Shown piece after piece: positions 27,878 to 35,986 of a stretch of DNA of 64,000 nt (positions are counted from its first letter, which is position 1; each line of letters starts with the position of its first letter). A program made the translations under genes and the position numbers. The stretch lies in assembly GCF_014202275.1 (NCBI RefSeq), contig NZ_JACHGF010000009.1, positions 208,556 to 272,555 of the forward strand, in the 5' to 3' direction. Under the pieces are notes generated by a model. That model was not told the DNA's origin, made no database searches, and worked only from the letters and a program-made list of their open reading frames with translations. This stretch comes from Rhabdobacter roseus. GTDB taxonomy: Bacteria; Bacteroidota; Bacteroidia; Cytophagales; Spirosomataceae.

Positions 27878-29767
27878 ATGAAACCAAGTACTTTCGTTTG
27901 CCTATTCTTTTTCGCTTTATCAACGGGTAGTTTTGCGCAAAATCCCGATACGCTGCGGGTACTTTCGCCCGACGGCCAGCTGTCGCTGGCGCTCTCCCTG
28001 CGCGACCTCGACGGCGACCTGGCCGTACCCTGCTACGAGGTACTTTACAAGGGCCGGGCGGTGGTGCTGCCTTCACGGCTGGGCCTGAAAAAAGTACCCC
28101 ACAGCCACCGCAACTCCGACTGGTACCGGGGGTTTAAAATCACTGGCGTGGAGCGCCGCAACCAGAACAGTACCTGGAAGCCCCTCCTCGGCGAGCAGGA
28201 AACCTACCCCGACCACTTCAACGAGCTTACCGCGACCTTTCAGCTCACCGACACCCTGCGCAAGGGGATTGTGCAGATCATCGCCCGGGCTTACAACGAG
28301 GGCGTGGCGTTCCGGTACCACTTCCCGGAGCATTCCCATACGCAGGTACTGGAGCTCGCCGACGAGCAGACGCACTTTGCCTTGCCCGCCGGTACCCAGG
28401 CCTGGCACACGCACGCCGCCCAGGAAACCTACCAGAAAGTACCCCTGCGCGACTGGAAACGCAACGCCGAGCTGCCCGTCACACTCGAATTGCCCGGCGG
28501 CCTCTACGCCAGCATTGCCCAGGCCGAGCAGGTCAACTACCCCCGCATTCAGCTGGCTACCACGGCTCAGGAAAATGTACTGCGGAGCCAGCTCTTCGGC
28601 GAGGTAGTCGAGACGTCGCCCTACGCCACGCCCTGGCGGGTGGTGCTGGTGGCCGAGCGGCCGGGGCAGCTTTTGGAAAATAACTACCTGATTCAGAACC
28701 TTAACCCGCCCTGTGCCATCGCGGACCCGAGCTGGATCAAACCCGGCACGGTGATGCGCGAGGTAACGCTCTCGACGGAGGGCGCGCGCCGCCTGGTGGA
28801 CTTCGCCGTGCAGCAGCAGATCGACTACATCCACTTCGACGCGGGCTGGTACGGCTACGAGTACGACCACCTCTCCGACGCCACCACCGTTACGGTAGAT
28901 CCGCGCCGCAACCCCAAGGGTGATCTGGACTTGCCGGAGGCTATCCGCTACGCGGCTTCCAAGGGCAAAAAAGTGATCTTGTACGTAAACCACCGCGCGC
29001 TGGAAAAACAGCTGGACACGCTGCTGCCGCTCTTTAAAAGCTGGGGCGTGGCGGGCATCAAGTACGGTTTTGTGCACACGGGCTCGCACCGCTGGACCGC
29101 CTGGATGCACGAGGCCGTGCTGAAAGCCGCCAAGTACCAGCTCGTGCTCGACATCCACGACGACTACCGCCCCACGGGTTTTAGCCGCACCTACCCCAAC
29201 CTCCTCACGCAGGAAGGCATCCTGGGCAACGAAGGTTTTCCCGACGCTACGCACAACACCATTTTGCCCTTTACGAGGTACCTAGCCGGCGCCGCCGACT
29301 ATACTTTTTGCTTCAATACCCACCTCATCCGGCCCGATAAAAGCAAAACGACCCAGGCGCACCAGTTGGCCCTGCCGGTACTGTATTTCAGTCCGTTGCA
29401 GTACCTCTACTGGTACGGCAAGCCCGAGCATTTTCCCAATACCGAGGAGTTTGAGCTCTGGAAAGGCATTCCCACCGTCTGGGACGAAACGCGCGTGCTC
29501 GACGGCCAGCCGGGTGATTTTGTGAGCATAGCCCGCCGGAAGGGTACTTTGTGGTACCTGGGTGGCATCACCAACACCGAAGCCCGCACGCTAAAAATAG
29601 ATTTGAACTTCCTGGAAAAAGGTAAAAAGTACCTCGCCACGCTCTACGAAGACGACGGCACCGGGAAAGTCAGGAAACGCGTTGAAAAAGTAAAAGCCGG
29701 TACTTCGCTCAAAGCCTCGCTGCTGGCCTCGGGCGGCGTCGCGATGCTGATCCGGGAATGTGAGTAG
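27878..29767 (+). CDS. GH97-family glycoside hydrolase (alpha-glucosidase/alpha-galactosidase type)
   Basis: 629 residues with a signal peptide (STFVCLFFFALSTGSFAQ). The N-terminal beta-super-sandwich (about 25-275, VLSPDGQLSLALSLRDLDG, RAYNEGVAFRYHFP) and the TIM barrel (about 295-560, IDYIHFDAGWYGYEYD, KVILYVNHRALEKQLD, YPNLLTQEGILGNE) are those of GH97, followed by a short C-terminal sandwich. At the position where retaining GH97 enzymes have the nucleophile Asp (GIK-V/I-D-F), this protein has GIKYGFVHTG, so it should belong to the inverting, SusB-like group. The family hydrolyses alpha-glucosides or alpha-galactosides in the periplasm or at the surface and uses calcium. Confidence 0.9.
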   Translation: MKPSTFVCLFFFALSTGSFAQNPDTLRVLSPDGQLSLALSLRDLDGDLAVPCYEVLYKGRAVVLPSRLGLKKVPHSHRNSDWYRGFKITGVERRNQNSTWKPLLGEQETYPDHFNELTATFQLTDTLRKGIVQIIARAYNEGVAFRYHFPEHSHTQVLELADEQTHFALPAGTQAWHTHAAQETYQKVPLRDWKRNAELPVTLELPGGLYASIAQAEQVNYPRIQLATTAQENVLRSQLFGEVVETSPYATPWRVVLVAERPGQLLENNYLIQNLNPPCAIADPSWIKPGTVMREVTLSTEGARRLVDFAVQQQIDYIHFDAGWYGYEYDHLSDATTVTVDPRRNPKGDLDLPEAIRYAASKGKKVILYVNHRALEKQLDTLLPLFKSWGVAGIKYGFVHTGSHRWTAWMHEAVLKAAKYQLVLDIHDDYRPTGFSRTYPNLLTQEGILGNEGFPDATHNTILPFTRYLAGAADYTFCFNTHLIRPDKSKTTQAHQLALPVLYFSPLQYLYWYGKPEHFPNTEEFELWKGIPTVWDETRVLDGQPGDFVSIARRKGTLWYLGGITNTEARTLKIDLNFLEKGKKYLATLYEDDGTGKVRKRVEKVKAGTSLKASLLASGGVAMLIRECE

Positions 29768-29908
29768 CGGCGGGCAGATGGTACTTTATCCGTAAAGCAC
29801 CTTCGTTAAACGCCCTTTTTCCGGCGAAGAAAGGCCCGGGGATAGCGTTTTTTTTGCCTTGGAGCGACTCTATTTAAAGTACCCTTTCGCCGGATAATCC
29901 TTTAAAAA

Positions 29909-31363
29909 ATGAAGAAACGACTTTCGCTTTTCTTACTATTCCTAAACCTGCTGCCGCTCGGTGGAGTGCGGGCGCAGTCGGCTCGTCCCAACATCCTGTT
30001 TATCTTCGCCGACGACCTCCGCGCCGACGCCCTGGGCTGCTACGGCAACCCGTACGTAAGTACCCCTACCCTCGACAGCCTGGCCCGCCAGGGTACTTCC
30101 TTCGCCAACGCCTACATTCTGGGGGGCGACCAGGGGGCCGTTTGTGCGCCCAGCCGGGCCATGCTCCTGAGCGGTCAGTCGTTTTTTCGGGTGAGCGATA
30201 AGCTCAACGGGGTACTTACGCTGCCCATGCACCTGCGGCAGCACGGCTATACTACCTTCCTGACCGGTAAGTGGCACAACGAGCGCGAGGCCGTGGCGGC
30301 GGGCTTCGACCGCGCCCAAAACGTGATGCTGGGCGGCATGGCCAATCACTTTGAAGTACCCGTGCGCGACCTGAAGCCCGACGGTACCTTTACCGAGCCC
30401 GAAAAAAAGGGATTCTCTACGGATATTTTTACCAATACTGCCCTCGACTTCCTCGACCAGCACGACGGCCAAAAACCGTTCTTTGCCTATGTGCCCTACA
30501 CCGTCCCGCACGACCCGCGCTCGCCCCTGCCCGAGTACCTTCGCCAGTACGACGAGCAGGGCGTGCCCCTGCCACCCAACTTCATGCCGCTGCATCCCTT
30601 TAGTTTTGGCAACTCCATGGCCATCCGCGATGAGCAGCTGGCGGCTTTTCCGCGCACGCCGGACGTCATCCGGGCCCAAACCGCCGCCTACTACGCGCTG
30701 ATCACCCACCTGGACCAGTCGGTTAACCTATTGATTCGGAAATTAAAGCAAAAGGGATTGGATAAAAATACGCTGATCATTTTCACCTCCGACAACGGCC
30801 TGGGCCTGGGGAGCCACGGGCTGCTGGGCAAGCAAAACGTCTACGAGCACTCCGTACGGGTACCTCTTATCCTGGCGGGGCCGGGTATTCCTAAAAACAA
30901 AACCACCGACGCCTTTGCTTACCTCTTCGACCTTTTCCCTACGCTCTGCCAGTACGCGCGCCTACCCGTGCCCGGCGGGCTCGACGGGCAGGGACTCTGG
31001 CCGGTGATCCAGGGCAAAGCCAAAGGCGTGCGTACGGAGCTGATGACGGCCTACATGCAGTTCCAGCGGTCGGTGCGGGATGCGCGCTACAAGCTCATCC
31101 GGTACCCGGCCATTGACCACACGCTCCTTTTCGACCTCCGGCAAGACCCCTACGAGCTGCGCAACCTGGCCGAAAAACCCGAGCACGCCCCGCGCGTGCA
31201 GGCCCTGCTCGCGCTGCTGCAAACAGAACAAAAAAAGTACGGCGACACCCTCCCGCTCACCGCCGAAAAGGTACTTCCGCGCCACTGGGACTACCGCACC
31301 ATCGAGCGCAAGCCCGATCCCTGGCAGCCGCAGGAACTCATTGAAAGGTACTTCAAAGACTAA
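29909..31363 (+). CDS. Sulfatase, type I formylglycine-dependent (S1 family)
   Basis: 484 residues with a signal peptide ending near GGVRAQS. PNILFIFADDLRADALGCYG carries the metal-binding Asp35/Asp36, and Cys79 in CAPSR is the residue converted to formylglycine in the C-x-P-S-R signature. LTGKWHN, FFAYVPYTVPHDPR and IFTSDNGLGLGSHGLLGKQNVYEHSVRVPLI are the remaining catalytic blocks. It removes sulfate esters from a glycan or small molecule outside the cytoplasm. No formylglycine-generating enzyme is encoded in the window. Placement between GH97 and an isomerase suggests that the imported glycan may be sulfated, which is inference. Confidence 0.93.
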   Translation: MKKRLSLFLLFLNLLPLGGVRAQSARPNILFIFADDLRADALGCYGNPYVSTPTLDSLARQGTSFANAYILGGDQGAVCAPSRAMLLSGQSFFRVSDKLNGVLTLPMHLRQHGYTTFLTGKWHNEREAVAAGFDRAQNVMLGGMANHFEVPVRDLKPDGTFTEPEKKGFSTDIFTNTALDFLDQHDGQKPFFAYVPYTVPHDPRSPLPEYLRQYDEQGVPLPPNFMPLHPFSFGNSMAIRDEQLAAFPRTPDVIRAQTAAYYALITHLDQSVNLLIRKLKQKGLDKNTLIIFTSDNGLGLGSHGLLGKQNVYEHSVRVPLILAGPGIPKNKTTDAFAYLFDLFPTLCQYARLPVPGGLDGQGLWPVIQGKAKGVRTELMTAYMQFQRSVRDARYKLIRYPAIDHTLLFDLRQDPYELRNLAEKPEHAPRVQALLALLQTEQKKYGDTLPLTAEKVLPRHWDYRTIERKPDPWQPQELIERYFKD

Positions 31364-31406
31364 TTTCCGTATATTGCTCATTCTAAAAACTACCTAATCA
31401 CGCTTT

Positions 31407-32261
31407 ATGAAAAAATCAGTTTTTACCCTACTATTCGCCGTGCTGGTGGCGGTACCTCTTTGGGCGCAGAAAGGCAAGGCGATCTTTCCCGAAATGCCCG
31501 GCATGGTGTCGTACACCTACCGCAACAGCTTTCAGAAAGACGTAGCCGCGACCCTCGACACCATCAAAGCCCTGGGTATTACCGACATGGAGTTTTCGAA
31601 TCTTTTTGGCAAAACCGCCCAGGAGCTGCGCAAACTACTGGACGAGCGCGGTATGAAGTGCTCGTCGTTTGGCGTGGGCTACCCCGACCTCACCGACAAA
31701 ATAGACCAGGTGGGTCAGAACGCCAAAACCCTGGGCGCGCAGTACGTACGGGTGGCCTGGATACCGCACAAAGGCGATTTTACGCTCGATATGGCCAAGC
31801 AAACCGTGGCCGACTTCAACCAGTTTGGCAAAACGCTCAAGGACAAGTACGGACTGACGTTCTGCTACCACAACCACGGCTTCGAGTTTCAGCCGCACGG
31901 CGAGGGTACTTTGTTTGACTACATTGTTCAGAACACCGACCCCAAGTACGTAAGCTTCGAGATGGACATCCTCTGGACGTACTTTCCGGGTGCTGACCCC
32001 GTGGCGCTGCTCAACAAGTACGGCAATCGCTTCAAGCTCATGCACCTCAAAGACCTCAAAAAGGGCGTGCAGGGCAACCTGTCGGGCGGTACCGACAAGG
32101 ATAACGACGTAGCCCTGGGTACCGGCCAGCTGGATCTCCCGGCCATCCTCATCGCCGCCCGCAAGGCCGGCGTGAAGCACTACTACATCGAGGACGAAAG
32201 CGGCCACATTGCCACGCAGGTACCTCAGAGCATCGCTTACCTCAAAAGCCTGCGGAAGTAA
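31407..32261 (+). CDS. Exported sugar-phosphate isomerase/epimerase-like TIM barrel
   Basis: 284 residues with a signal peptide (SVFTLLFAVLVAVPLWAQ). The xylose isomerase-like (AP endonuclease 2) barrel is seen in TLDTIKALGITDMEFSNLFG, CSSFGVGYPDL, YGLTFCYHNHGFEF, VSFEMDILWTYFPGADPVALLNKYGNRFKLMHLKDLKKG and HYYIEDES, which contain the usual His, Glu, Asp and His metal or catalytic residues. Export means that free, not phosphorylated, sugars or keto-sugars are the likely substrate. Exported or envelope-associated members of this family act as 3-keto-glycoside lyases or hydratases in some Bacteroidota; whether this one does is untested. Confidence 0.85.
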   Translation: MKKSVFTLLFAVLVAVPLWAQKGKAIFPEMPGMVSYTYRNSFQKDVAATLDTIKALGITDMEFSNLFGKTAQELRKLLDERGMKCSSFGVGYPDLTDKIDQVGQNAKTLGAQYVRVAWIPHKGDFTLDMAKQTVADFNQFGKTLKDKYGLTFCYHNHGFEFQPHGEGTLFDYIVQNTDPKYVSFEMDILWTYFPGADPVALLNKYGNRFKLMHLKDLKKGVQGNLSGGTDKDNDVALGTGQLDLPAILIAARKAGVKHYYIEDESGHIATQVPQSIAYLKSLRK

Positions 32262-32290
32262 GGTACTTGGGGGTCTATTACTTTTTCAAC

Positions 32291-32333
32291 CCACGGAGGT
32301 ACTTTTTGCGACGGTATAAAAGTACCTCCATGG
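32291..32333 (+). terminator. Hairpin terminator after the isomerase gene
   Basis: CCACGGAGGTACTTTT (32291-32306) pairs with AAAAGTACCTCCATGG (32318-32333), one mismatch, followed by TCTTTTTC. The arms are built on the GGTACTTT/AAAGTACC motif common across the window. Confidence 0.75.
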
Positions 32334-32374
32334 TCTTTTTCGGGTAACTACCCAACCTACCTAAACCTACCTTC

Positions 32375-33364
32375 ATGCGAAGTACCTGCCTTTTGCTGCT
32401 AGGCCTGATGCTACTGGGCCCTACAGCCACCACGGCCCAAACGCGCCCCGTACCGCTCATTTTTGACACCGACTTCGGCCCCGACTACGACGACGTGGGG
32501 GCCATTGCGCTGCTGCACGCCTTCGCCGACAGCGCGCAGGTGGAGATTCTGGCCACCGTAGCCAGCACCAACTACCCCCGCGTGGGGCAAGTCATACACG
32601 CCTTCAACACCTACTTTGGTCGGCCCGAACTACCCATTGGGGTACCTAAAGGGAAAGCCGTAAGTACCCGCGATAGCCAGGGCTGGTCGGACCTGGTGCT
32701 TGAAAGGTACCCCCACCACGCCAAGCCCAACGACCAGCTACCCGACGCCGTGGCCGTGTACCGCCAGCAGCTCGCCCGCCGCGCCGACCGCAGCGTCACC
32801 ATCGTGACGGTGGGCTTCCTGACCAACCTCGCCAACCTGCTGGACTCCAAGCCCGATAAGTACTCGCGGCTGTCGGGGCGGGAGCTGGTGGCCCAAAAGG
32901 TAGGGCGGCTGGTGTGCATGGCCGGGAAGTTTCCGCAGGGCCGGGAGTTCAACGTACACGAAGATGCCCCCGCCGCCCAAAAGGTATTTGAGCAGTGGCC
33001 CACGGAGATCGTGTTCAGTGGGTTTGAGATTGGGCAAAAAATAAAAACCGGCCTGCCGCTCATCCAGAACGCCGCGATTCAGAGCAGTCCCGTCCAGGAC
33101 GTTTTTGCGCTCTGCATTCCTAAAGCCAAAGAAGACCAGGCGGGCCGCATGAGCTGGGACCAAACCGCCGTGCTGGTAGCAGCCCTCGGGGCTGAGCCCT
33201 ACTACACGCTAGCGCCCGGCCGCATCGTCACCAAAGACGACGGCTCCAATACCTGGGACGCCACGAAGTCGGGGCACTTTCATTTGGTAGAAAAAATGCC
33301 CGTAGAACAGGTGACGCGGCGCATCGACCACTGGATGCAGCACCCGCCCCGAAAGAAACGCTAG
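32375..33364 (+). CDS. Exported nucleoside hydrolase (IUNH family)
   Basis: 329 residues with a signal peptide (LLLLGLMLLGPTATTAQ). The calcium-binding signature is DTDFGPDYDDVGA (Asp31, Asp33, Asp39/40), and the family layout continues with VTIVTVGFLTNLANLL and SWDQTAVLVAALG, where the late Asp completes the metal site. The family cleaves the N-glycosidic bond of nucleosides to free ribose and base, but relatives exist with other or unknown substrates. Its presence amid glycan genes is unexpected; it may act on a ribosyl-like substituent or simply salvage extracellular nucleosides. Confidence 0.87.
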   Translation: MRSTCLLLLGLMLLGPTATTAQTRPVPLIFDTDFGPDYDDVGAIALLHAFADSAQVEILATVASTNYPRVGQVIHAFNTYFGRPELPIGVPKGKAVSTRDSQGWSDLVLERYPHHAKPNDQLPDAVAVYRQQLARRADRSVTIVTVGFLTNLANLLDSKPDKYSRLSGRELVAQKVGRLVCMAGKFPQGREFNVHEDAPAAQKVFEQWPTEIVFSGFEIGQKIKTGLPLIQNAAIQSSPVQDVFALCIPKAKEDQAGRMSWDQTAVLVAALGAEPYYTLAPGRIVTKDDGSNTWDATKSGHFHLVEKMPVEQVTRRIDHWMQHPPRKKR

Positions 33365-33416
33365 GGTACTTGCTTTATTTGTACTGATCTTTCCTAAACG
33401 CAAAAGTACCTTTCTC

Positions 33417-34682
33417 ATGCAACGACGTACTTTTTTGAAGCAATCGCTGGTAGGGGGCCTTTCGCTGGCTTCGGGGCCGATGTTTTTTCCCAGGGCAGAA
33501 TTCCCCCTCGTGCGCATTACCGACGGCCAGCATTTCCACTGGTTTGGCTACTACGACAAGTGGCAGATTGACCCTACGGGCCGCTACGCGCTGGGGGCCA
33601 GGGTACCTTTTGAAGGCCGCACGCCCGAAGCCACCGACAAGCTAAGCATTGGACTCATTGACCTGAAAAACCAAAACCGCTGGACCGAGCTGGGTACTTC
33701 GCGGGCCTGGGGCTGGCAGCAAGGCTGTATGCTCCAGTGGATACCGGGCTCGCGCGAGGAGGTGATCTGGAACGACCGGGAGGGCGGTGCCTACGTGAGC
33801 CGGATCGTGAACATTCGTACCAAAAAACAACGTACCCTGCCCAAGGCCATCTACGCCCTGTCCCCCAACGGCCAGTTTGCGGTAGGTACCGAATTCAACC
33901 GCATCCAGAACCTCCGCCCCGGCTACGGCTACGCAGGTCTGCCCGATCCCTACCAGGCCGAGAAAGCCCCGGAGGCCATTGGGTTGTACAAAATGGATCT
34001 CAAAACCGGGAAGCATAACCTGCTGATCTCCATTGCCGAGATGGCCCGCACGCCCCACCAGGGAAAAGATGTACGTGACAACTGGCACTGGTTCAACCAC
34101 CTGCTGGTGAGCCCCGACAGCCAGCGGGTACTTTTTCTGCACCGCTGGCGCCCGGAGCTGACCGACCGGCAGCGCATGGCCGCCACCGGCTTCGTGACGC
34201 GTATGGTTACGGCCGGTACCGACGGCCAGGACCGGTACATCGCCGATCCGTCGGGTTTTTCGTCGCATTTCGTTTGGCGCGATCCGGGCCATATCTTCGT
34301 CTGGACCAAACCCATGGGCCAAGAAAACGGCTTTTGGCTCCTGAAAGATAAAACCCAGGAGAGCGAAAAGATCGGGGCGGAAGCCATGCTCGTCAACGGC
34401 CACAATACCTACGTACCCCACACCAACCACGAGTGGGTACTCAACGACACCTACCCCCAAACCGAGCAGCGCCTTCAGACGCTCTACCTCTACCACATTC
34501 CATCCAAACGTAAGGTCGTACTGGGCGCTTTTCACGCGCCCGCGGATTACAAAGGCGAGTGGCGCTGCGACCTCCACCCCCGCTGCGACCAGCAAGGCAA
34601 GCGGGTCTTCTTCGACTCCACGCACGAGGGGCTGGGGCGGCAAATGTACTGCATCGACATCGAGCGGATCGTACGAGGCTAG
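33417..34682 (+). CDS. Tat-exported beta-propeller protein of unknown function
   Basis: 421 residues. MQRRTFLKQSLVGGLSLASG is a twin-arginine signal. The rest has the blade-like repeats of a propeller (IDPTGRYALGARV, ALSPNGQFAVGTEF, LVSPDSQRVLFLHRW) and many conserved-looking His and aromatic residues (HFHWFGYYDKW, NWHWFNHLLV, NGHNTYVPHTNHEW). The His-rich inner loops recall oligogalacturonate lyase-type (PL22) propellers, but I see no decisive match. It lies 52 bases after the nucleoside hydrolase and is probably part of the same run of sugar genes. It could be a lyase or a binding protein; the function is not recognised. Confidence 0.72.
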   Translation: MQRRTFLKQSLVGGLSLASGPMFFPRAEFPLVRITDGQHFHWFGYYDKWQIDPTGRYALGARVPFEGRTPEATDKLSIGLIDLKNQNRWTELGTSRAWGWQQGCMLQWIPGSREEVIWNDREGGAYVSRIVNIRTKKQRTLPKAIYALSPNGQFAVGTEFNRIQNLRPGYGYAGLPDPYQAEKAPEAIGLYKMDLKTGKHNLLISIAEMARTPHQGKDVRDNWHWFNHLLVSPDSQRVLFLHRWRPELTDRQRMAATGFVTRMVTAGTDGQDRYIADPSGFSSHFVWRDPGHIFVWTKPMGQENGFWLLKDKTQESEKIGAEAMLVNGHNTYVPHTNHEWVLNDTYPQTEQRLQTLYLYHIPSKRKVVLGAFHAPADYKGEWRCDLHPRCDQQGKRVFFDSTHEGLGRQMYCIDIERIVRG

Positions 34683-34862
34683 CGCCAGGTACCTGATTTA
34701 TTTCCTGGCTGGGTCTATTTTCAGCCCCGATGGCTTGCCTGCATGAGGCTAGTCGTTATATTTGGTCATTGGGGCCGCCAGCAGGTACCCGCCGGATCAG
34801 TCCGATTTGAGCTCAGAATAAACGCGTTTATCAAAAATTTGTATCTGAAAACCAAAGCAGGA

Positions 34863-35603
34863 ATGGAAATCTTGGGAATCGACATTGGCGGATCGGGCAT
34901 CAAAGGCGCGCCGGTCAACATCAAAACCGGCGAGCTACTCACCGAGCGCTACCGCGTAGCTACGCCCCAGCCCTCTACGCCCGCGCAGGTGGCCGACGCC
35001 GTCAAAACGCTGGTGGATCACTTTCAGTGGAAAGGACCCGTGGGCTGCGGCTTCCCGACGGTGATTGCCCACGGCCAAGCCCGCTACCACAGCAACATGG
35101 ACCCCAGCTGGGTAGGCGTGCAGGTGGACGAGCTGTTTAGCCAGCGTACGGGGCTTCCGTTCCGGGTCATCAACGACGCCGACGCCGCCGGCCTGGCCGA
35201 GATGCACTTCGGCGCGGGCCAGGGCCAGATGGGCCTCGTTTTTGTGATTACCATCGGCACCGGCCTGGGGTCAGGGGTATTCTACAACGGCACGCTGATC
35301 CCCAACTTCGAGGTAGGACGCCTCCTGCACAAAGACGGCAAGCCCATTGAATTCTACGCCTCGGATGCCGCCCGCCAGCGCAAGGGCCTCAGCTACAAAG
35401 CCTGGGGCCGCCGCTTCGATCTTTTCCTCCAGCACGTGGTCCGTCTCTTCTCCCCCGACCTGTTCATCCTGGGCGGCGGGGCCAGCAAAAAATTGGCGAA
35501 GTTTGAAGATATGCTTACGGTGGATGTACCCATTCTGGCCGCCGAGAGCCGCAACCGCGCCGGGATCATCGGGGCCGCGATGGCCGCGCGGGATTTGCTC
35601 TGA
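34863..35603 (+). CDS. ROK-family kinase, polyphosphate glucokinase-like
   Basis: 246 residues from the ATG at 34863 ([15 protein letters not shown]); the frame extends to 34743, but the extra 40 residues are not part of any kinase fold. The phosphate-1 loop is DIGGSGIKG (7-15), and the catalytic Asp lies in [15 protein letters not shown], followed by the [10 protein letters not shown] phosphate-2 motif and LGGGASKK adenosine motif. The zinc motif CxCGxxGCxE of classical ROK kinases is absent, as in polyphosphate/ATP glucokinases. It should phosphorylate glucose in the cytoplasm, the only obvious intracellular step in the second locus. Confidence 0.88.
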   Translation: MEILGIDIGGSGIKGAPVNIKTGELLTERYRVATPQPSTPAQVADAVKTLVDHFQWKGPVGCGFPTVIAHGQARYHSNMDPSWVGVQVDELFSQRTGLPFRVINDADAAGLAEMHFGAGQGQMGLVFVITIGTGLGSGVFYNGTLIPNFEVGRLLHKDGKPIEFYASDAARQRKGLSYKAWGRRFDLFLQHVVRLFSPDLFILGGGASKKLAKFEDMLTVDVPILAAESRNRAGIIGAAMAARDLL

Positions 35604-35855
35604 GTACCTCATAAATAAGGTACTGCTGAAAGCCGGGCTGGACAAGCAGTTTTTCCCCCTAAGCGAAGCAGGTACCTTTCCCCGCCAACGCAGCAAAAAA
35701 GCAAAGGCCTCTTTATGCTCCCCGAACCCATAAAAGCTTTACCCGCGAGTGCCAAGAAAAAATGACCCAGAAGGTAAAAGTCCTGGTTTTCGTGGATTGA
35801 CCCAAACCCGGTCCTCCCCTTACCTTTGCTTTACACTTCATCAATGACACAACAG

Positions 35856-35885
35856 CCTGGGTGGGTAGCTAGCTACCTGCCCGGG
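35856..35885 (+). terminator. 30-base fully paired hairpin before the histidine kinase gene
   Basis: CCTGGGTGGGTAGCT (35856-35870) pairs throughout with AGCTACCTGCCCGGG (35871-35885), G-T pairs included, followed by TATTTTATC. It closes the kinase (34863) transcript or lies in the leader of the sensor gene. The spacer 35604-35986 (383 bases) also has a short GTACCT/AGGTAC pair at 35604-35623 overlapping the ROK stop codon; no gene was seen. Confidence 0.65.
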
Positions 35886-35986
35886 TATTTTATCAAAAAA
35901 CCTACTTTCGGCCATGATCAAGCTCTATCCGGCCCAGGCTTCGTTATCATGGTGATCCAAACGTCCCCACCGAACCGCTACAAAGA

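Noticed and set aside
34743..34862. 40-codon extension of the ROK kinase
   Set aside because: The kinase fold starts at [10 protein letters not shown]; the extension has no relation to the family.
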